64,000 bases of DNA from Brenneria goodwinii (GTDB lineage Bacteria; Pseudomonadota; Gammaproteobacteria; Enterobacterales; Enterobacteriaceae), in NCBI RefSeq assembly GCF_002291445.1, contig NZ_CP014137.1:1550001-1614000 (forward strand), in the 5' to 3' direction. The notes below the pieces were generated by a model, which saw only the letters and a list, made by a program, of their open reading frames with translations, was not told the origin of the DNA and ran no database searches. The position numbers and the translations under genes are program-made. Below are positions 17,542 through 26,618 of this stretch, piece by piece (positions within the stretch are counted from its first letter, which is position 1; the number at the start of each line of letters is the position of its first letter).

Positions 17542-18291
17542 TCAGTTTAAGGCAGTATCGGCAACATTGATATCAAAATTATGACATAGCAATGCGGTCA
17601 TTGCGTCGAGGTAACGTTCGCTGGCGGCGTCTACCGATATCGGCGGCAGTTCCGCAGTCACACACGGCAACATCCGATTGGCGCACCAACTGCCGAAGGA
17701 GCCGGGGGTGTCGTAACCTACACCGGTTACTAACGGTAAATCGAATTGTCGTGCCAGCCATTGCCCCAATTCCGAACTCAGCGGATCGTCAATACAGGCG
17801 AGCGGCTCATGAAAAGAGACAACCCAGGCGGGATTAAGTTTCTCAACCAATCCGCACAGCGCCTTTGTTTCAGGTTCCGACGAGGGAGCCGCCCCGGTGG
17901 ACAGCGTCACGTCGCGTTCGTCGGCGTCGCTGTTCCAGCGGTATACGGTATTGCCCGACTGCCAGTTCTCCGCGGGGAAGTTACGATTAAGATCGACGCC
18001 GTTGGCATTCGCCCGTAACCCTAACTGACAACCATCGGGATTAATGGTCAGAACCACATGGTGCCGGCGTTGCCCAGGCAATAAGGTTCGCAACGCACAA
18101 GACAGCGTCACGATGGATGCGCTTTCATCGCCGTGTGTGCCGGCAATAATCAGCCCGCTGTTCCGCCCCGGCAGCTCGGCCGGAAAATAGAGCAATGGCG
18201 CCCCCAACAGTGATTTCCCATAAGGCTCACCCAGCGAAGGAAGAGGGCCTCGTAGATGGCGAGCCCGCAGGGCGATAGTGTCATTTCCCAT
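17542..18291 (-). CDS. mpaA: Murein peptide amidase A
   Basis: Zinc carboxypeptidase (M14-type) that cleaves the gamma-D-Glu to diaminopimelate bond of murein tripeptide during cell-wall recycling in the cytoplasm. Zinc ligands are visible in GTHGDES (near residue 55) and SFHEP (near 160); RANANGVDLNRNFP and the PGSFGSWC block are typical. Start taken at ATG 18291 (249 residues); a TTG five codons upstream is possible. It is divergent from mppA, which imports the murein tripeptide, so uptake and cleavage genes are paired across a 175-bp gap. Confidence 0.93.
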   Translation of the reverse strand: MGNDTIALRARHLRGPLPSLGEPYGKSLLGAPLLYFPAELPGRNSGLIIAGTHGDESASIVTLSCALRTLLPGQRRHHVVLTINPDGCQLGLRANANGVDLNRNFPAENWQSGNTVYRWNSDADERDVTLSTGAAPSSEPETKALCGLVEKLNPAWVVSFHEPLACIDDPLSSELGQWLARQFDLPLVTGVGYDTPGSFGSWCANRMLPCVTAELPPISVDAASERYLDAMTALLCHNFDINVADTALN

Positions 18292-18466
18292 TTGTTTGCC
18301 TATCAATGTCTTTAACTTTTTTCATCATAACGGCTGAGATTGAAAATAGCACCTCTGATGCGGATTGAGCTAAATACGACAATATGAACGTAACCCCTGG
18401 TCGCATCGCGCATTTTCTGACTATTATATTATTCAGTAACTTCATCATTATCTGAGATAAATCACT

Positions 18467-20083
18467 ATGGGACATGGTCATTCTGCATTATATGCCGCGC
18501 TGTTCGCGGTCGTGGCCGGGAGCGCCGCCGCAGCGCAAGTTCCGGCTGGGACCCAGTTAGCAGAAAAACAGGAAATTGTGCGTCACATCAAAGATGAGCC
18601 GGCATCGTTAGATCCGATAAAAGCGGTGGGCCTGCCGGAAGCGCAGGTTTCGCGGGATCTGTTTGAAGGGCTGGTCAATCAGGACGAACATGGCAATATC
18701 GTTCCAGGCGTCGCGCAACGCTGGCAAACCAGCGATAACCGCACTTTCATGTTTACCTTACGTAATGATGCGCGCTGGTCCAACGGCGACCCGGTTACGG
18801 CAAAGGATTTTGTCTATAGCTGGCGCCGCTTGGTCGCGCCGGAAAACTCCTCGACTTTCGCCTGGTTTGCCCGTTTGGCCGGGATTGTCAATGCCGATCA
18901 AATCATTGACGGCAAATTGCCCGCCGATCAGTTGGGGGTAACGGCGGTTGATGACCATACGCTGAAGGTGCAGCTCAGCAGGCCGGTGCCTTATTTTGTC
19001 AGCCTGGCCGCTAATTTCAGCCTGTTTCCGGTTCATCAGGCGACCATAGAAAAATATGGCAACGACTGGACAAAACCCGGCAACCTGGTGGGAAACGGCG
19101 CATTTAAACTGCAACAGCGGGTGGTAAACGAAAAACTGGTGCTGGCGCCAAACGAATATTATTGGGACCACGCCAATACCCAATTAACCAAAGTGACTTT
19201 CGTTCCCATTAATCAGGAGTCGAATGCGACGAAACGCTATTTGGCCGGCGATATTGATATCACCGAGTCATTTCCTAAAAACATGTACCAGAAGCTGCTG
19301 AAAGATTTGCCCGGTCAGGTTTATACGCCGGAACAGTTGGGAACCTATTACTACGCATTTAACACCCAGCGGGCGCCGACGAGCGATGTGCGCGTGAGAA
19401 AAGCGCTCTCTTATGCGATCGATCGAAAAATTATCGCGGAAAAAGTCTTGGGAACCGGTGAAAAACCGGCTTATCACTTTACGCCTGATGTGACCGCCGG
19501 ATTTAAACCGACGGAAAGTCTGTTGCAGCAATATTCGCAGGCCGAGTTGGATGCGCAGGCCAAGGCGTTGATGTCCGCCGCCGGCTACGGACCCGGCAAG
19601 CCGCTGAAATTGTCGCTGCTCTATAATTCATCGGAAAGCCATCAGAAGATCGCCGTTGCCATCGCCTCGATGTGGAAAACAAAATTAGGCGTCGATGTAA
19701 AATTATCCAATCAGGAGTGGCAGACCTATATTGACAGCCGCAACAGCGGTAATTTTGACGTGGTACGGGCGTCCTGGGTTGGGGATTACAACGAAGCGTC
19801 CACTTTCCTGTCGTTATTAACCTCCCAGCACAGCGGTAATCTGGCACGTTTTAAAAACGCCGATTACGATAAGCTGCTGGACGAGGCCAGTAATCAGACC
19901 AATGCGCGGGCGTTGAATGACGATTACAATAGAGCCGAGCAAATTCTGATGGAAGAGGCGCCTATCGCGCCAATCTATCAGTACACCAACGGCCGTTTGA
20001 TTAAGCCCTGGGTTAAAGGTTACCCCATCACCAACCCTGAAGACGTGGCATACAGCCACATGCTCTATATCATTAAGCACTAA
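18467..20083 (+). CDS. mppA: Murein tripeptide-binding protein MppA
   Basis: Periplasmic substrate-binding protein (SBP_bac_5 / OppA family) for the murein tripeptide L-Ala-gamma-D-Glu-meso-DAP, which works with the Opp permease. 538 residues, close to the 537 of E. coli. An N-terminal signal peptide (residues 1-22, ending GSAAAAQ) is followed by EIVRHIKDEPASLDPIKAVGLPE, near identical to the E. coli protein, and by the conserved NGRLIKPWVKGYP block at the end. Divergent from mpaA. A hairpin follows at 20109-20140. Confidence 0.95.
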   Translation: MGHGHSALYAALFAVVAGSAAAAQVPAGTQLAEKQEIVRHIKDEPASLDPIKAVGLPEAQVSRDLFEGLVNQDEHGNIVPGVAQRWQTSDNRTFMFTLRNDARWSNGDPVTAKDFVYSWRRLVAPENSSTFAWFARLAGIVNADQIIDGKLPADQLGVTAVDDHTLKVQLSRPVPYFVSLAANFSLFPVHQATIEKYGNDWTKPGNLVGNGAFKLQQRVVNEKLVLAPNEYYWDHANTQLTKVTFVPINQESNATKRYLAGDIDITESFPKNMYQKLLKDLPGQVYTPEQLGTYYYAFNTQRAPTSDVRVRKALSYAIDRKIIAEKVLGTGEKPAYHFTPDVTAGFKPTESLLQQYSQAELDAQAKALMSAAGYGPGKPLKLSLLYNSSESHQKIAVAIASMWKTKLGVDVKLSNQEWQTYIDSRNSGNFDVVRASWVGDYNEASTFLSLLTSQHSGNLARFKNADYDKLLDEASNQTNARALNDDYNRAEQILMEEAPIAPIYQYTNGRLIKPWVKGYPITNPEDVAYSHMLYIIKH

Positions 20084-20108
20084 ATCAAAGACCGTTCGAC
20101 CGGTCTCT

Positions 20109-20153
20109 CGGCTTCATCCTCCGCATGGGACGTGAAGCCGGGCTTCTCTCTTT
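20109..20153 (+). terminator. Hairpin after mppA
   Basis: CGGCTTCA (20109-20116) pairs with TGAAGCCG (20133-20140) across a 16-base loop, followed by a pyrimidine-rich GGCTTCTCTCTTT. The T-run is weak, so this is a probable but not clear terminator for mppA. Confidence 0.45.
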
Positions 20154-20281
20154 CCGGCAATGACAACCCAGATGCTGTAAGGTCGTATTGGTGTTTATTG
20201 TGGCTGTGACGCTGTTTGTTTGGTTTAGAAAAATGATTGTTCAGATGTATCGGAAGTAATGAATCATCACCGGAGGCAAGC

Positions 20282-21265
20282 GTGGAACCCTTTAAAGGAA
20301 AAGAACTACAACATACCGGTGCTGTTTATGCGTATCAGTTGAACGGCGACGGCGGGATCGCGCCGATAATCGATGATGACGTGGTAACCAGCACGAAACC
20401 TTGCTGGCTGCATCTCGACTCTACGCAACGCGATAGTGCGGACTGGCTGACGGAAACCAGCCTGGTACCGGATAGCGTACGGGATGCGCTGTTGGGAGAA
20501 AGCGTGCGCCCCAGAGTCACCCGGTTGGGCGAGGGGACGATGATTACGCTGCGCAGCATTAATCGCAATGAAAATGCGCGGCCGGATCAATTGGTCGCTT
20601 TGCGGGTTTTCATTACGGATAGCCTGATCATTTCTACCCGGCGGCGAAAACTGGCGGCCATTGATGAAGTGCTGGACGATCTGAAAGAGGGTCATGGCCC
20701 TACCGATAGCGGAAGCTGGCTGGTTTCCATTGCGGAAGCGCTGACCGACCACGCCAGTGATTTTATCGATGATTTACATGAAAGTATCATCGCGCTGGAA
20801 GAGGACCTACTGGAGCAGAAAACGCCGCAGCAGGGCGAGCTGGCGCTGATCCGCAAGCAGTTAATTGTATTACGGCGTTATATGACGCCTCAGCGAGATG
20901 TATTTTCTCGTCTTTCGGTGGAGAAGTTTCCCTGGATGCAGGATGACGACCGGCGCAGAATGCAGGAAATCGCCGACAGATTAGGCCGCGGACTGGAAGA
21001 TTTGGATGCCAGTATCGCACGCACGACGGTGCTATCAGACGAAGTCACCACGCTGATGACGGATGCGATGAACCGGCGGACCTATACGATGTCGCTTCTG
21101 GCGATGGTTTTTCTGCCCACAACCTTTTTAACCGGCTTATTTGGTGTCAACTTGGGCGGCATTCCCGGCAACAATTCCTCGCTGGGATTCATCACGTTTT
21201 GTGTAATGTTGGTGGGATTGGTGGTAGGCGTTGCCTGGTGGTTAAAACGCAGTAAATGGTTATGA
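20282..21265 (+). CDS. zntB: Zinc transporter ZntB
   Basis: CorA-family (2-TM-GxN) inner-membrane zinc transporter. The start is the GTG at 20282, preceded by GGAGG at 6 bases; this gives 327 residues, exactly the E. coli length. A longer in-frame ATG at 20237 has no ribosome site. The large cytoplasmic domain holds RPRVTRLGEGTMITLRSIN, and two C-terminal membrane helices carry the FGVNLGGIPG pore motif (GxN) and end RSKWL as in E. coli. The FnrS RNA gene follows on the same strand. Confidence 0.95.
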   Translation: MEPFKGKELQHTGAVYAYQLNGDGGIAPIIDDDVVTSTKPCWLHLDSTQRDSADWLTETSLVPDSVRDALLGESVRPRVTRLGEGTMITLRSINRNENARPDQLVALRVFITDSLIISTRRRKLAAIDEVLDDLKEGHGPTDSGSWLVSIAEALTDHASDFIDDLHESIIALEEDLLEQKTPQQGELALIRKQLIVLRRYMTPQRDVFSRLSVEKFPWMQDDDRRRMQEIADRLGRGLEDLDASIARTTVLSDEVTTLMTDAMNRRTYTMSLLAMVFLPTTFLTGLFGVNLGGIPGNNSSLGFITFCVMLVGLVVGVAWWLKRSKWL

Positions 21266-21334
21266 ATGTCTGATAATGGTTATTGTGTAACACGTCACAG
21301 AAGTCTGGCAATTACGCGAAAAAGAACGGCGATA

Positions 21335-21348
21335 TTGAGCAATATCAA
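21335..21348 (+). promoter_or_regulatory. FNR site of fnrS
   Basis: TTGAGCAATATCAA matches the FNR consensus TTGAT-N4-ATCAA with one mismatch. Its centre is about 42 bp before the inferred FnrS start, the class II activation position. Confidence 0.75.
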
Positions 21349-21383
21349 CATTTTTCATGCTGCTGTACGGCACTATCACTGAC

Positions 21384-21503
21384 GCAGGTGAATGCAACGT
21401 CAAGCGATGGGCGTTGCGCTCCATATTGTCTTACTTCCTTTTTTGAATTACTGCATAGCACAATTGATTCACACCATGCCGACGTTTTCGTCGGCATTTT
21501 TTT
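21384..21503 (+). ncRNA. fnrS: Small regulatory RNA FnrS
   Basis: Anaerobically induced, Hfq-dependent small RNA that represses mRNAs for aerobic metabolism. The sequence begins GCAGGTGAATGCAACGTC and includes the GATGGGCGTTGCGC and GAATTACTGCATAGCACAA blocks, which I recognise as essentially the E. coli FnrS sequence. It ends in a perfect hairpin (ATGCCGAC...GTCGGCAT, 21476-21497) with seven T. The terminator stem differs from E. coli while the body is conserved. Position just downstream of zntB is the same as in E. coli. Both ends are inferred from homology; short open frames across it are chance. Confidence 0.92.
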
Positions 21504-21633
21504 GTGTGCGTCTCGGCCGACTGCCGTCGTGGCGTAGGGAACCGGAGACGCTATCCACTTCCGCAAGGTCATACGCTGAAACTCCACGGACAAGAAGCGG
21601 CGAGCGGCAACTCAGCAACGGATAGGTATGCCC

Positions 21634-22422
21634 TCAACTGCTCAACGCATTGATAAAAGCGTGGGTGCGCAGATTTTGCGGATGACGAAATACTTGCTCC
21701 GGCGTGCCCTGTTCTATAATCAGGCCGTGTTCGGTAAACACGACGCGGTCGCTGACCTCCTGGGCGAAGCGCATTTCATGAGTGACCAGGATGCAAGTCA
21801 TCCCTTCGCCAATCAGCTCGCGGATCACCGCCAGCACTTCGCCGACGGTTTCAGGATCCAGCGCCGAGGTTACCTCATCGAATAGCACCAGTTCCGGATC
21901 CATTGTCAGAGTTCGGGCGATGGCCACCCGCTGTTGCTGGCCGCCTGACAGTTCGCCGGGGTAGTTGTTGGCCTTGTTTTCCAGCCGCACGCGCGCCAGT
22001 AACGCCACGGCGCGCGCTTTCACCAGATCTTTGGGCTGACGCAGAATACGGATGGGCGCAATCATCAGATTTTCCAGAACAGTAAGATGAGGGAACAGGT
22101 TGTATTGCTGGAACACAAAGCCGATGCGTTTACGCAAGGCGATGCGCTCGCTTTCATTTTTCAACTGATGCACGCCGGTATCGCCGATGAAAATCTCCCC
22201 CTGATGCGGGGTGACCAGCCCGTTGATGCAGCGCAGGATCGACGATTTCCCCGAACCAGAGGGGCCGATGATAGTCAGCGCTTCCCCCTGGGAAACCTGC
22301 AAATCGATGCCTTGCAGCACCGGGGTATTGCCTAGCGTCAGGTGGACATCATGAATTCGTACCAGGGGCCAGGCGGTGTTCACCTGCGGATTGCTCTGGA
22401 CTGATAGCGGCATAGACATCAT
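21634..22422 (-). CDS. Polar amino acid-type ABC transporter ATP-binding protein
   Basis: A 262-residue ATPase of the GlnQ/HisP/ArtP class. Walker A is GPSGSGKSS (near residue 53), the signature is LSGGQQQR (near 158), and Walker B is LVLFDEVTSALDPE (near 178), with the switch histidine in LVTHEMRF. The start ATG at 22422 has AGGAG 8 bases before it. It reads away from the aminotransferase/GST genes and from the matching binding proteins and permeases, which lack their own ATPase, so this is very likely their energy subunit. A 14-bp palindrome (ATACCG-GA-CGGTAT, 22451-22464) lies just before its start. Confidence 0.88.
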   Translation of the reverse strand: MMSMPLSVQSNPQVNTAWPLVRIHDVHLTLGNTPVLQGIDLQVSQGEALTIIGPSGSGKSSILRCINGLVTPHQGEIFIGDTGVHQLKNESERIALRKRIGFVFQQYNLFPHLTVLENLMIAPIRILRQPKDLVKARAVALLARVRLENKANNYPGELSGGQQQRVAIARTLTMDPELVLFDEVTSALDPETVGEVLAVIRELIGEGMTCILVTHEMRFAQEVSDRVVFTEHGLIIEQGTPEQVFRHPQNLRTHAFINALSS

Positions 22423-22835
22423 AAAGTCAACTCCTGTATATATTCCAACGATACCGGACGGTATGCGGCAGAGCGTGGTAATAGCGGCAGGTCATCCTGG
22501 TGGTAAGTCCGGCTGCGGGCTAGCCTGTACCCCCCTGCGGACGAAAATAAAATCAAAAGATACCAGAATTAATTAAATGGGAATTAAAAGTGAAAGCGAA
22601 ATGCTTAATTCGCCTTTGATTAGTTTTAAATTAAATATACTCGCCAAACGCCAGTCAATTCGCTTACCAGCCGGAACACTGTCTTTCCTTTTTTCTCCCA
22701 CGGTTGCGGGTCTATTATTCATTGCCGCCGCTCGACGTTATTCGGTAAGTGCAATTCAATAGCTGTTATATTTATTTGTGAGAAAAAATAGATTGTTATA
22801 AGAACAGGTATTCGCAGCTATTCAGGAATGAAAAA
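22423..22835. other. Divergent promoter region of the ABC/aminotransferase island
   Basis: 413 bp without a gene between the ATPase and the aminotransferase. Contains the ATACCG-GA-CGGTAT palindrome at 22451-22464, a possible operator, and an AT-rich stretch (about 22540-22660). I see no clear promoter consensus and no small gene with a ribosome site. Confidence 0.4.
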
Positions 22836-24059
22836 ATGAATGCCATACCGTTCGATCCCCGCGCGCTGTTTCGCACCGGTTTGCCAGAGCCTACGCCCGT
22901 TTGGCAGGGCATGGCGGACATCACTTTTAATGCCGGGCATAACGCGCCGGAGCTAATCCCGCTGGAGGGGCTAGTCAGCGCGGCACAGAGCGCCATCCGG
23001 CGCGAAGGGCGCAGCCTGGCGATTTACAATCAGGGCCACGGGGCGCAGGGCAATGAGAATCTGCGCCGTTTTGTCAGCCAGAAGCTGGCGACGCGCGGCA
23101 TCACGACGGATATCGACGATATTCTCATCACTTCCGGCTCCGGGCCGGCGCTGGATCTGGTGAACAATTTGCTGCTGACTGCGGGCGATACCGTGCTGGT
23201 GGAAGCTTTCTCCTACGCTGGGGCGCTGCGTAAACTGCGCGGCCGCCAGGTGAATATCGTTGCTATTCCGCTGGATGAGGAGGGAATTCGCATTGATGCT
23301 CTGGAGACGATCCTCGAAGAGCTGTCGCAGCGCGGCGTGACGCCGAAGTTTATCTATACCATTCCTACCGTGCAGAATCCCACCGGCGCGATCCTCGGGC
23401 TGACGCGGCGGCATCAGTTGCTACAACTGGCGGCGCGCTACCGCACTCTGATCGTCGAGGATGAATGCTATGCCGATATTGTCTGGCAGGGCAATGAGGC
23501 GCCGCCGGCTCTGTATGCGCTGAGTCCCCAGCAGGTGATCCACGTCGGCTCTTTTTCCAAAACGCTGGCCCCGGCGGTGCGCGTGGCTTATCTGAGCGCG
23601 TCGCCGGTTATTCTGCGCCATCTGGTGTCGCTAAAAACCGATGGCGGCACCGGCGCGCTCGACCAGATCATCGTCGCGGAGTATTTTGCCAGCCACTTTG
23701 ACGCACATATTCAGCGCCTGCGCACCACGCTGGCGCGCAAACTGGCGGTGCTGACGGCGGCGGTGCGGCAGGAACTGGGCGATAGCGTCAGGTTATGGTT
23801 GCCGAAGGGCGGTATTTTCCTGTGGCTGGCGCTGCCCGCGGGAGTGGATACCCGCACGCTGGTGGAGCCCGCGGCGGCGGTCGGCGTGGCGTTTAATCCG
23901 GGGCCGGACTGGGCGGTTGACGGCGACGCGGCGCAAAACTGGCTGCGCCTGTGCTTCGCGCTAGAGAGCGAATCGCAGATCCGCACCGGCGTCGCCCGGC
24001 TGGCCGGCGTATTGCGCCAGCATCCCTTGCTGGCCGATGCGCAGGGAGTCAGCGCATGA
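22836..24059 (+). CDS. PLP-dependent aminotransferase, class I/II (MocR-domain-like)
   Basis: A 407-residue fold-type I aminotransferase of the KAT/AAD-like group, without a GntR DNA-binding arm. The PLP lysine is in VGSFSKTLAPAVRVAYL (near residue 235); the aspartate that contacts the PLP nitrogen is in IVEDECYADIVW, and the Asn-Pro motif in YTIPTVQNPTGAIL. AGGAATG lies 8 bases before the ATG. It overlaps the downstream GST-like gene by 4 bases (ATGA). In this island it probably deaminates the imported amino-acid-like compound; the substrate is unknown. Confidence 0.87.
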   Translation: MNAIPFDPRALFRTGLPEPTPVWQGMADITFNAGHNAPELIPLEGLVSAAQSAIRREGRSLAIYNQGHGAQGNENLRRFVSQKLATRGITTDIDDILITSGSGPALDLVNNLLLTAGDTVLVEAFSYAGALRKLRGRQVNIVAIPLDEEGIRIDALETILEELSQRGVTPKFIYTIPTVQNPTGAILGLTRRHQLLQLAARYRTLIVEDECYADIVWQGNEAPPALYALSPQQVIHVGSFSKTLAPAVRVAYLSASPVILRHLVSLKTDGGTGALDQIIVAEYFASHFDAHIQRLRTTLARKLAVLTAAVRQELGDSVRLWLPKGGIFLWLALPAGVDTRTLVEPAAAVGVAFNPGPDWAVDGDAAQNWLRLCFALESESQIRTGVARLAGVLRQHPLLADAQGVSA

Positions 24060-24697
24060 TCGATCTCTATAGCTGGAATACGCCTAACGGGCGTAAGGTC
24101 TCGATTCTGCTGGAAGAGCTGGCGCTGCCTTATCGGGTGCACGCTGTCGATATCGGCAAGGGCGAGCAGCACAGCGAGGCATTTCGCGCCATTAGCCCGA
24201 ACGGTAAAATTCCGGCGATTGTGGATAGCGACAGCGGCCTGGCGTTGATGGAGTCCGGCGCCATTCTGATCTATCTGGCGGATAAAACCGGCCGTTTTCT
24301 CGCTTCGCAAGGCGACGATCGCTATCGCACCCTGCAGTGGTTGATGTGGCAGATGGGCGGCTTCGGTCCCATGCTTGGTCAGGCGCACCATTTTCTGCAC
24401 TACTTTCCCGGTAAGTCCGCCTATGCGGAACAACGCTATCACGACGAGGCGCAGCGGCTGTATGGCGTGCTGAATCGGCATCTCGCCGGGCGCCAGATCG
24501 TGGCGGAGGACTATTCCATCGCCGATATTGCGCTGTGGCCGTGGGTGGCGCGCTTTCACTACCAGCGCATCAATCTGAATGATTACCCACACGTGCGTGA
24601 CTGGTATTTGCGTCTGGCCGGTCGGCCCGCGATTCAGCGCGGTTACCAAGTGCCGGATTTCAGCGGCGATATTCCGTTGCCGGATATTGACGGCTGA
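24056..24697 (+). CDS. Glutathione S-transferase-like protein (YfcG/YghU type)
   Basis: 213 residues. The N-terminal thioredoxin-fold domain starts IDLYSWNTPNGRKVSILLEELALPY, and the SPNGKIPAI and MESGAILIYLADKTG blocks form the glutathione-binding site. The all-helical domain holds QWLMWQMGGFGPMLGQAHHF. These features match the Nu-class/YfcG-type proteins, which act as disulfide-bond oxidoreductases with two bound glutathiones. Start overlaps the aminotransferase stop (ATGA), so the two are co-translated. The presence of a GST with an amino acid importer hints at an S-conjugated or disulfide substrate, which is inference. Confidence 0.88.
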   Translation: MIDLYSWNTPNGRKVSILLEELALPYRVHAVDIGKGEQHSEAFRAISPNGKIPAIVDSDSGLALMESGAILIYLADKTGRFLASQGDDRYRTLQWLMWQMGGFGPMLGQAHHFLHYFPGKSAYAEQRYHDEAQRLYGVLNRHLAGRQIVAEDYSIADIALWPWVARFHYQRINLNDYPHVRDWYLRLAGRPAIQRGYQVPDFSGDIPLPDIDG

Positions 24698-25033
24698 ATT
24701 GCCCGGTTATAATTATGTTAAGGAATTGATATATTTTTACCGGGTGAAATAAGCGCTGCGATAAACCGTAACGTTATTTCCCACATGGATAAAATTATGA
24801 GCCAAACGACAATATCGAATAATTAATTGCGTATTTTTTAATAGGACTATTTGGCATAGTTAATTCTCTATTATTACATAGCGGTCTGGGCTTTTAGCAC
24901 CGCGTCTGCACAGCAGCATATCTATTTATTGCCATATTTATACTATCTAAATGTAGAATCATTGGTTTCCAACGCCAGCATTTCCCCTTTATTTTGTAAG
25001 GAATACTCACGCTATATTTTATGGAGCGGTTTG
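24698..25033. other. AT-rich gap before the DUF1847 gene
   Basis: 336 bp, notably AT-rich compared with flanks. It probably holds a promoter for the DUF1847/ABC genes. An in-frame upstream ATG at 24929 would lengthen DUF1847 by 35 residues of unlikely composition; I see no other gene or clear motif. Confidence 0.35.
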
Positions 25034-25717
25034 GTGGCTAATAAATTTAGCTGTACAGAATGTAATTTCCTCAATTGCTATCGCCATGACAGCGACTTTC
25101 CGCGCAAGTGTCTGACTACCGCGCCGCAGGGCGACGATCTGCTGCAGGAGAGCCTGACCAGATACGCCGGCGATGAGTCGGTGAAGAAGATCATGCTGGC
25201 AGCCGCGCAGGTGGAGGGACAGTACTACGGCCAACTAACGCGGGTGGAAGAGATCATTGTTTTCGCTAAAAAGATTGGCGCGCGCAAAATCGGCATCGCT
25301 TCCTGCGCCGGTCTGATTCAGGAGAACCGTATCTTCGCCGATATCCTGCGCGCTAATGGCCTGCAGGCATTCGGCGTGCTGTGTAAAGTCGGGGCGCAGG
25401 ACAAGTGCGAGGTCGGCATTGAAGACCGGGATAAGATTCGGCCCGGTCAGTATGAGGCCATGTGTAACCCCATCATGCAGGCGGAATTATGCAATAAGGA
25501 AAAAACGGATTTGAACGTGATTAGCGGCCTGTGCGTCGGCCATGACTCGTTATTTATTAAACATTCGGAGGCGCCGGTCACTTACCTGATCGTTAAAGAT
25601 CGGGTGCTGGCGCATAACCCGATCGGCGCGCTGAACACCAGCCACTCTTATTATAGCCGGGTGATGGCGGGGGTTCGGCTGAATGAGGAAGATCAGGCTC
25701 TGGCAATAAGGAAATAA
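25034..25717 (+). CDS. DUF1847 domain protein, cysteine-rich
   Basis: DUF1847 protein of unknown function. It starts with a cysteine cluster, CTECNFLNCYRHDSDFPRKC, and has further cysteines in IGIASCAGLIQE, VLCKVG, KCEVG, MCNP, LCNK and GLCVGHD, suggesting metal or Fe-S binding. I choose the GTG at 25034 (GGAG 7 bases upstream, 227 residues) because the conserved cysteine block follows at once; the ATG at 24929 would add a non-conserved arm. It ends 7 bp before the first binding-protein gene, so it is the first gene of the DUF1847-SBP-SBP-permease-permease operon. A redox or metal-linked role is only suggested. Confidence 0.75.
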   Translation: MANKFSCTECNFLNCYRHDSDFPRKCLTTAPQGDDLLQESLTRYAGDESVKKIMLAAAQVEGQYYGQLTRVEEIIVFAKKIGARKIGIASCAGLIQENRIFADILRANGLQAFGVLCKVGAQDKCEVGIEDRDKIRPGQYEAMCNPIMQAELCNKEKTDLNVISGLCVGHDSLFIKHSEAPVTYLIVKDRVLAHNPIGALNTSHSYYSRVMAGVRLNEEDQALAIRK

Positions 25718-25724
25718 CTACCTG

Positions 25725-26618
25725 ATGGATAATAAATATTTTCGCAACGTCGTGTCGCTTAAGCGGATTTTACCGCTCATGCTGGCGCTATCGCCGGGCG
25801 TGGCGCAGGCCGACGCCACGCTGGATAAAATCCAGTCCCGCGGCAAGATCGCTATCGGGGTGATGATCAACGGCGGGGATTTTGGCTCAATTGACCCGGC
25901 AACTAAACAGTTGACCGGCTGGAATCCGGAATTGGCGCGCCGCCTGGCCAACGATTTAGGCGTTGAAGTGGAGCTGGTGCCGGTACAAACCGCCACCCGC
26001 GCCCAGTTTTTAATCGCCGGTAGGGTGGATTTACTGATTGCCTCCATGGAGCTGAATGCGGAGCGCGCGCAGAGCCTCGGCTATGCGCCGACGCCGTTTT
26101 ATCGCGTGGGCGGCACCGCTCTGACGCTGCGCAACAGCGGCATCAGCCGCTGGGAGGATTTACGCGGTAAAACCGTCTGCGTTTCCCAGGGCAGCAGCTT
26201 TACCCGGCCGCTGGCCGCCGACTATGGCGCGCTGCCGAAAGGTTATAAGAGCTCGTCCGATTCGCTGCTGGCGCTGAGAGGCGGCCAGTGCGTAGCGGCG
26301 GTACATGACTCCACTTTGCTGCAGCCGCTGGTGCGCAAGGGCGGCGAATGGGCGGACTACCACGCGCCGATTGCCGAAGAGATCCTTCCGGCTGACTCGG
26401 TAGTGTGGACGCGCAAAGGCGAGACCGACACCATCGCCGCCGTCGATCGGGTGGTGCAGACCTGGCACCGCAGCGGCTGGCTGCTCGAAACGGAAAAGCG
26501 GTTGGGCATTACGCCGCCGCAGCCGGCGCTTCAGGAACTGCATAAAAAATTTAGCGCCGTCAGCCCCGCGACAAACGCTGGCGCACCGGAATCACTGACG
26601 AAAGTACAAAAACTATGA
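25725..26618 (+). CDS. ABC transporter substrate-binding protein 1 (family 3)
   Basis: A 297-residue periplasmic binding protein (SBP_bac_3). It has a signal peptide (about residues 1-30, ending GVAQADA), then TLDKIQSRGKIAIGVMINGGDFG, the usual start of the mature lobe, and the RWEDLRGKTVCVSQGSSFTRPL block near 140. Cysteines at about 150 and 186 could pair. It overlaps the next, paralogous binding protein by 4 bases (ATGA). Ligand unknown; the family binds amino acids and related small solutes. Confidence 0.87.
   Translation: MDNKYFRNVVSLKRILPLMLALSPGVAQADATLDKIQSRGKIAIGVMINGGDFGSIDPATKQLTGWNPELARRLANDLGVEVELVPVQTATRAQFLIAGRVDLLIASMELNAERAQSLGYAPTPFYRVGGTALTLRNSGISRWEDLRGKTVCVSQGSSFTRPLAADYGALPKGYKSSSDSLLALRGGQCVAAVHDSTLLQPLVRKGGEWADYHAPIAEEILPADSVVWTRKGETDTIAAVDRVVQTWHRSGWLLETEKRLGITPPQPALQELHKKFSAVSPATNAGAPESLTKVQKL

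Noticed and set aside
21283..21625. Short frames between zntB and the ATPase gene
   Set aside because: They lie across the FnrS RNA sequence and its terminator and lack ribosome sites.
23711..24649. Long open frame (312 codons) on the minus strand, antisense to the aminotransferase and GST-like genes
   Set aside because: It is the mirror of high-GC coding sequence, has no ribosome site or known domain, and lies over two clearly conserved genes.
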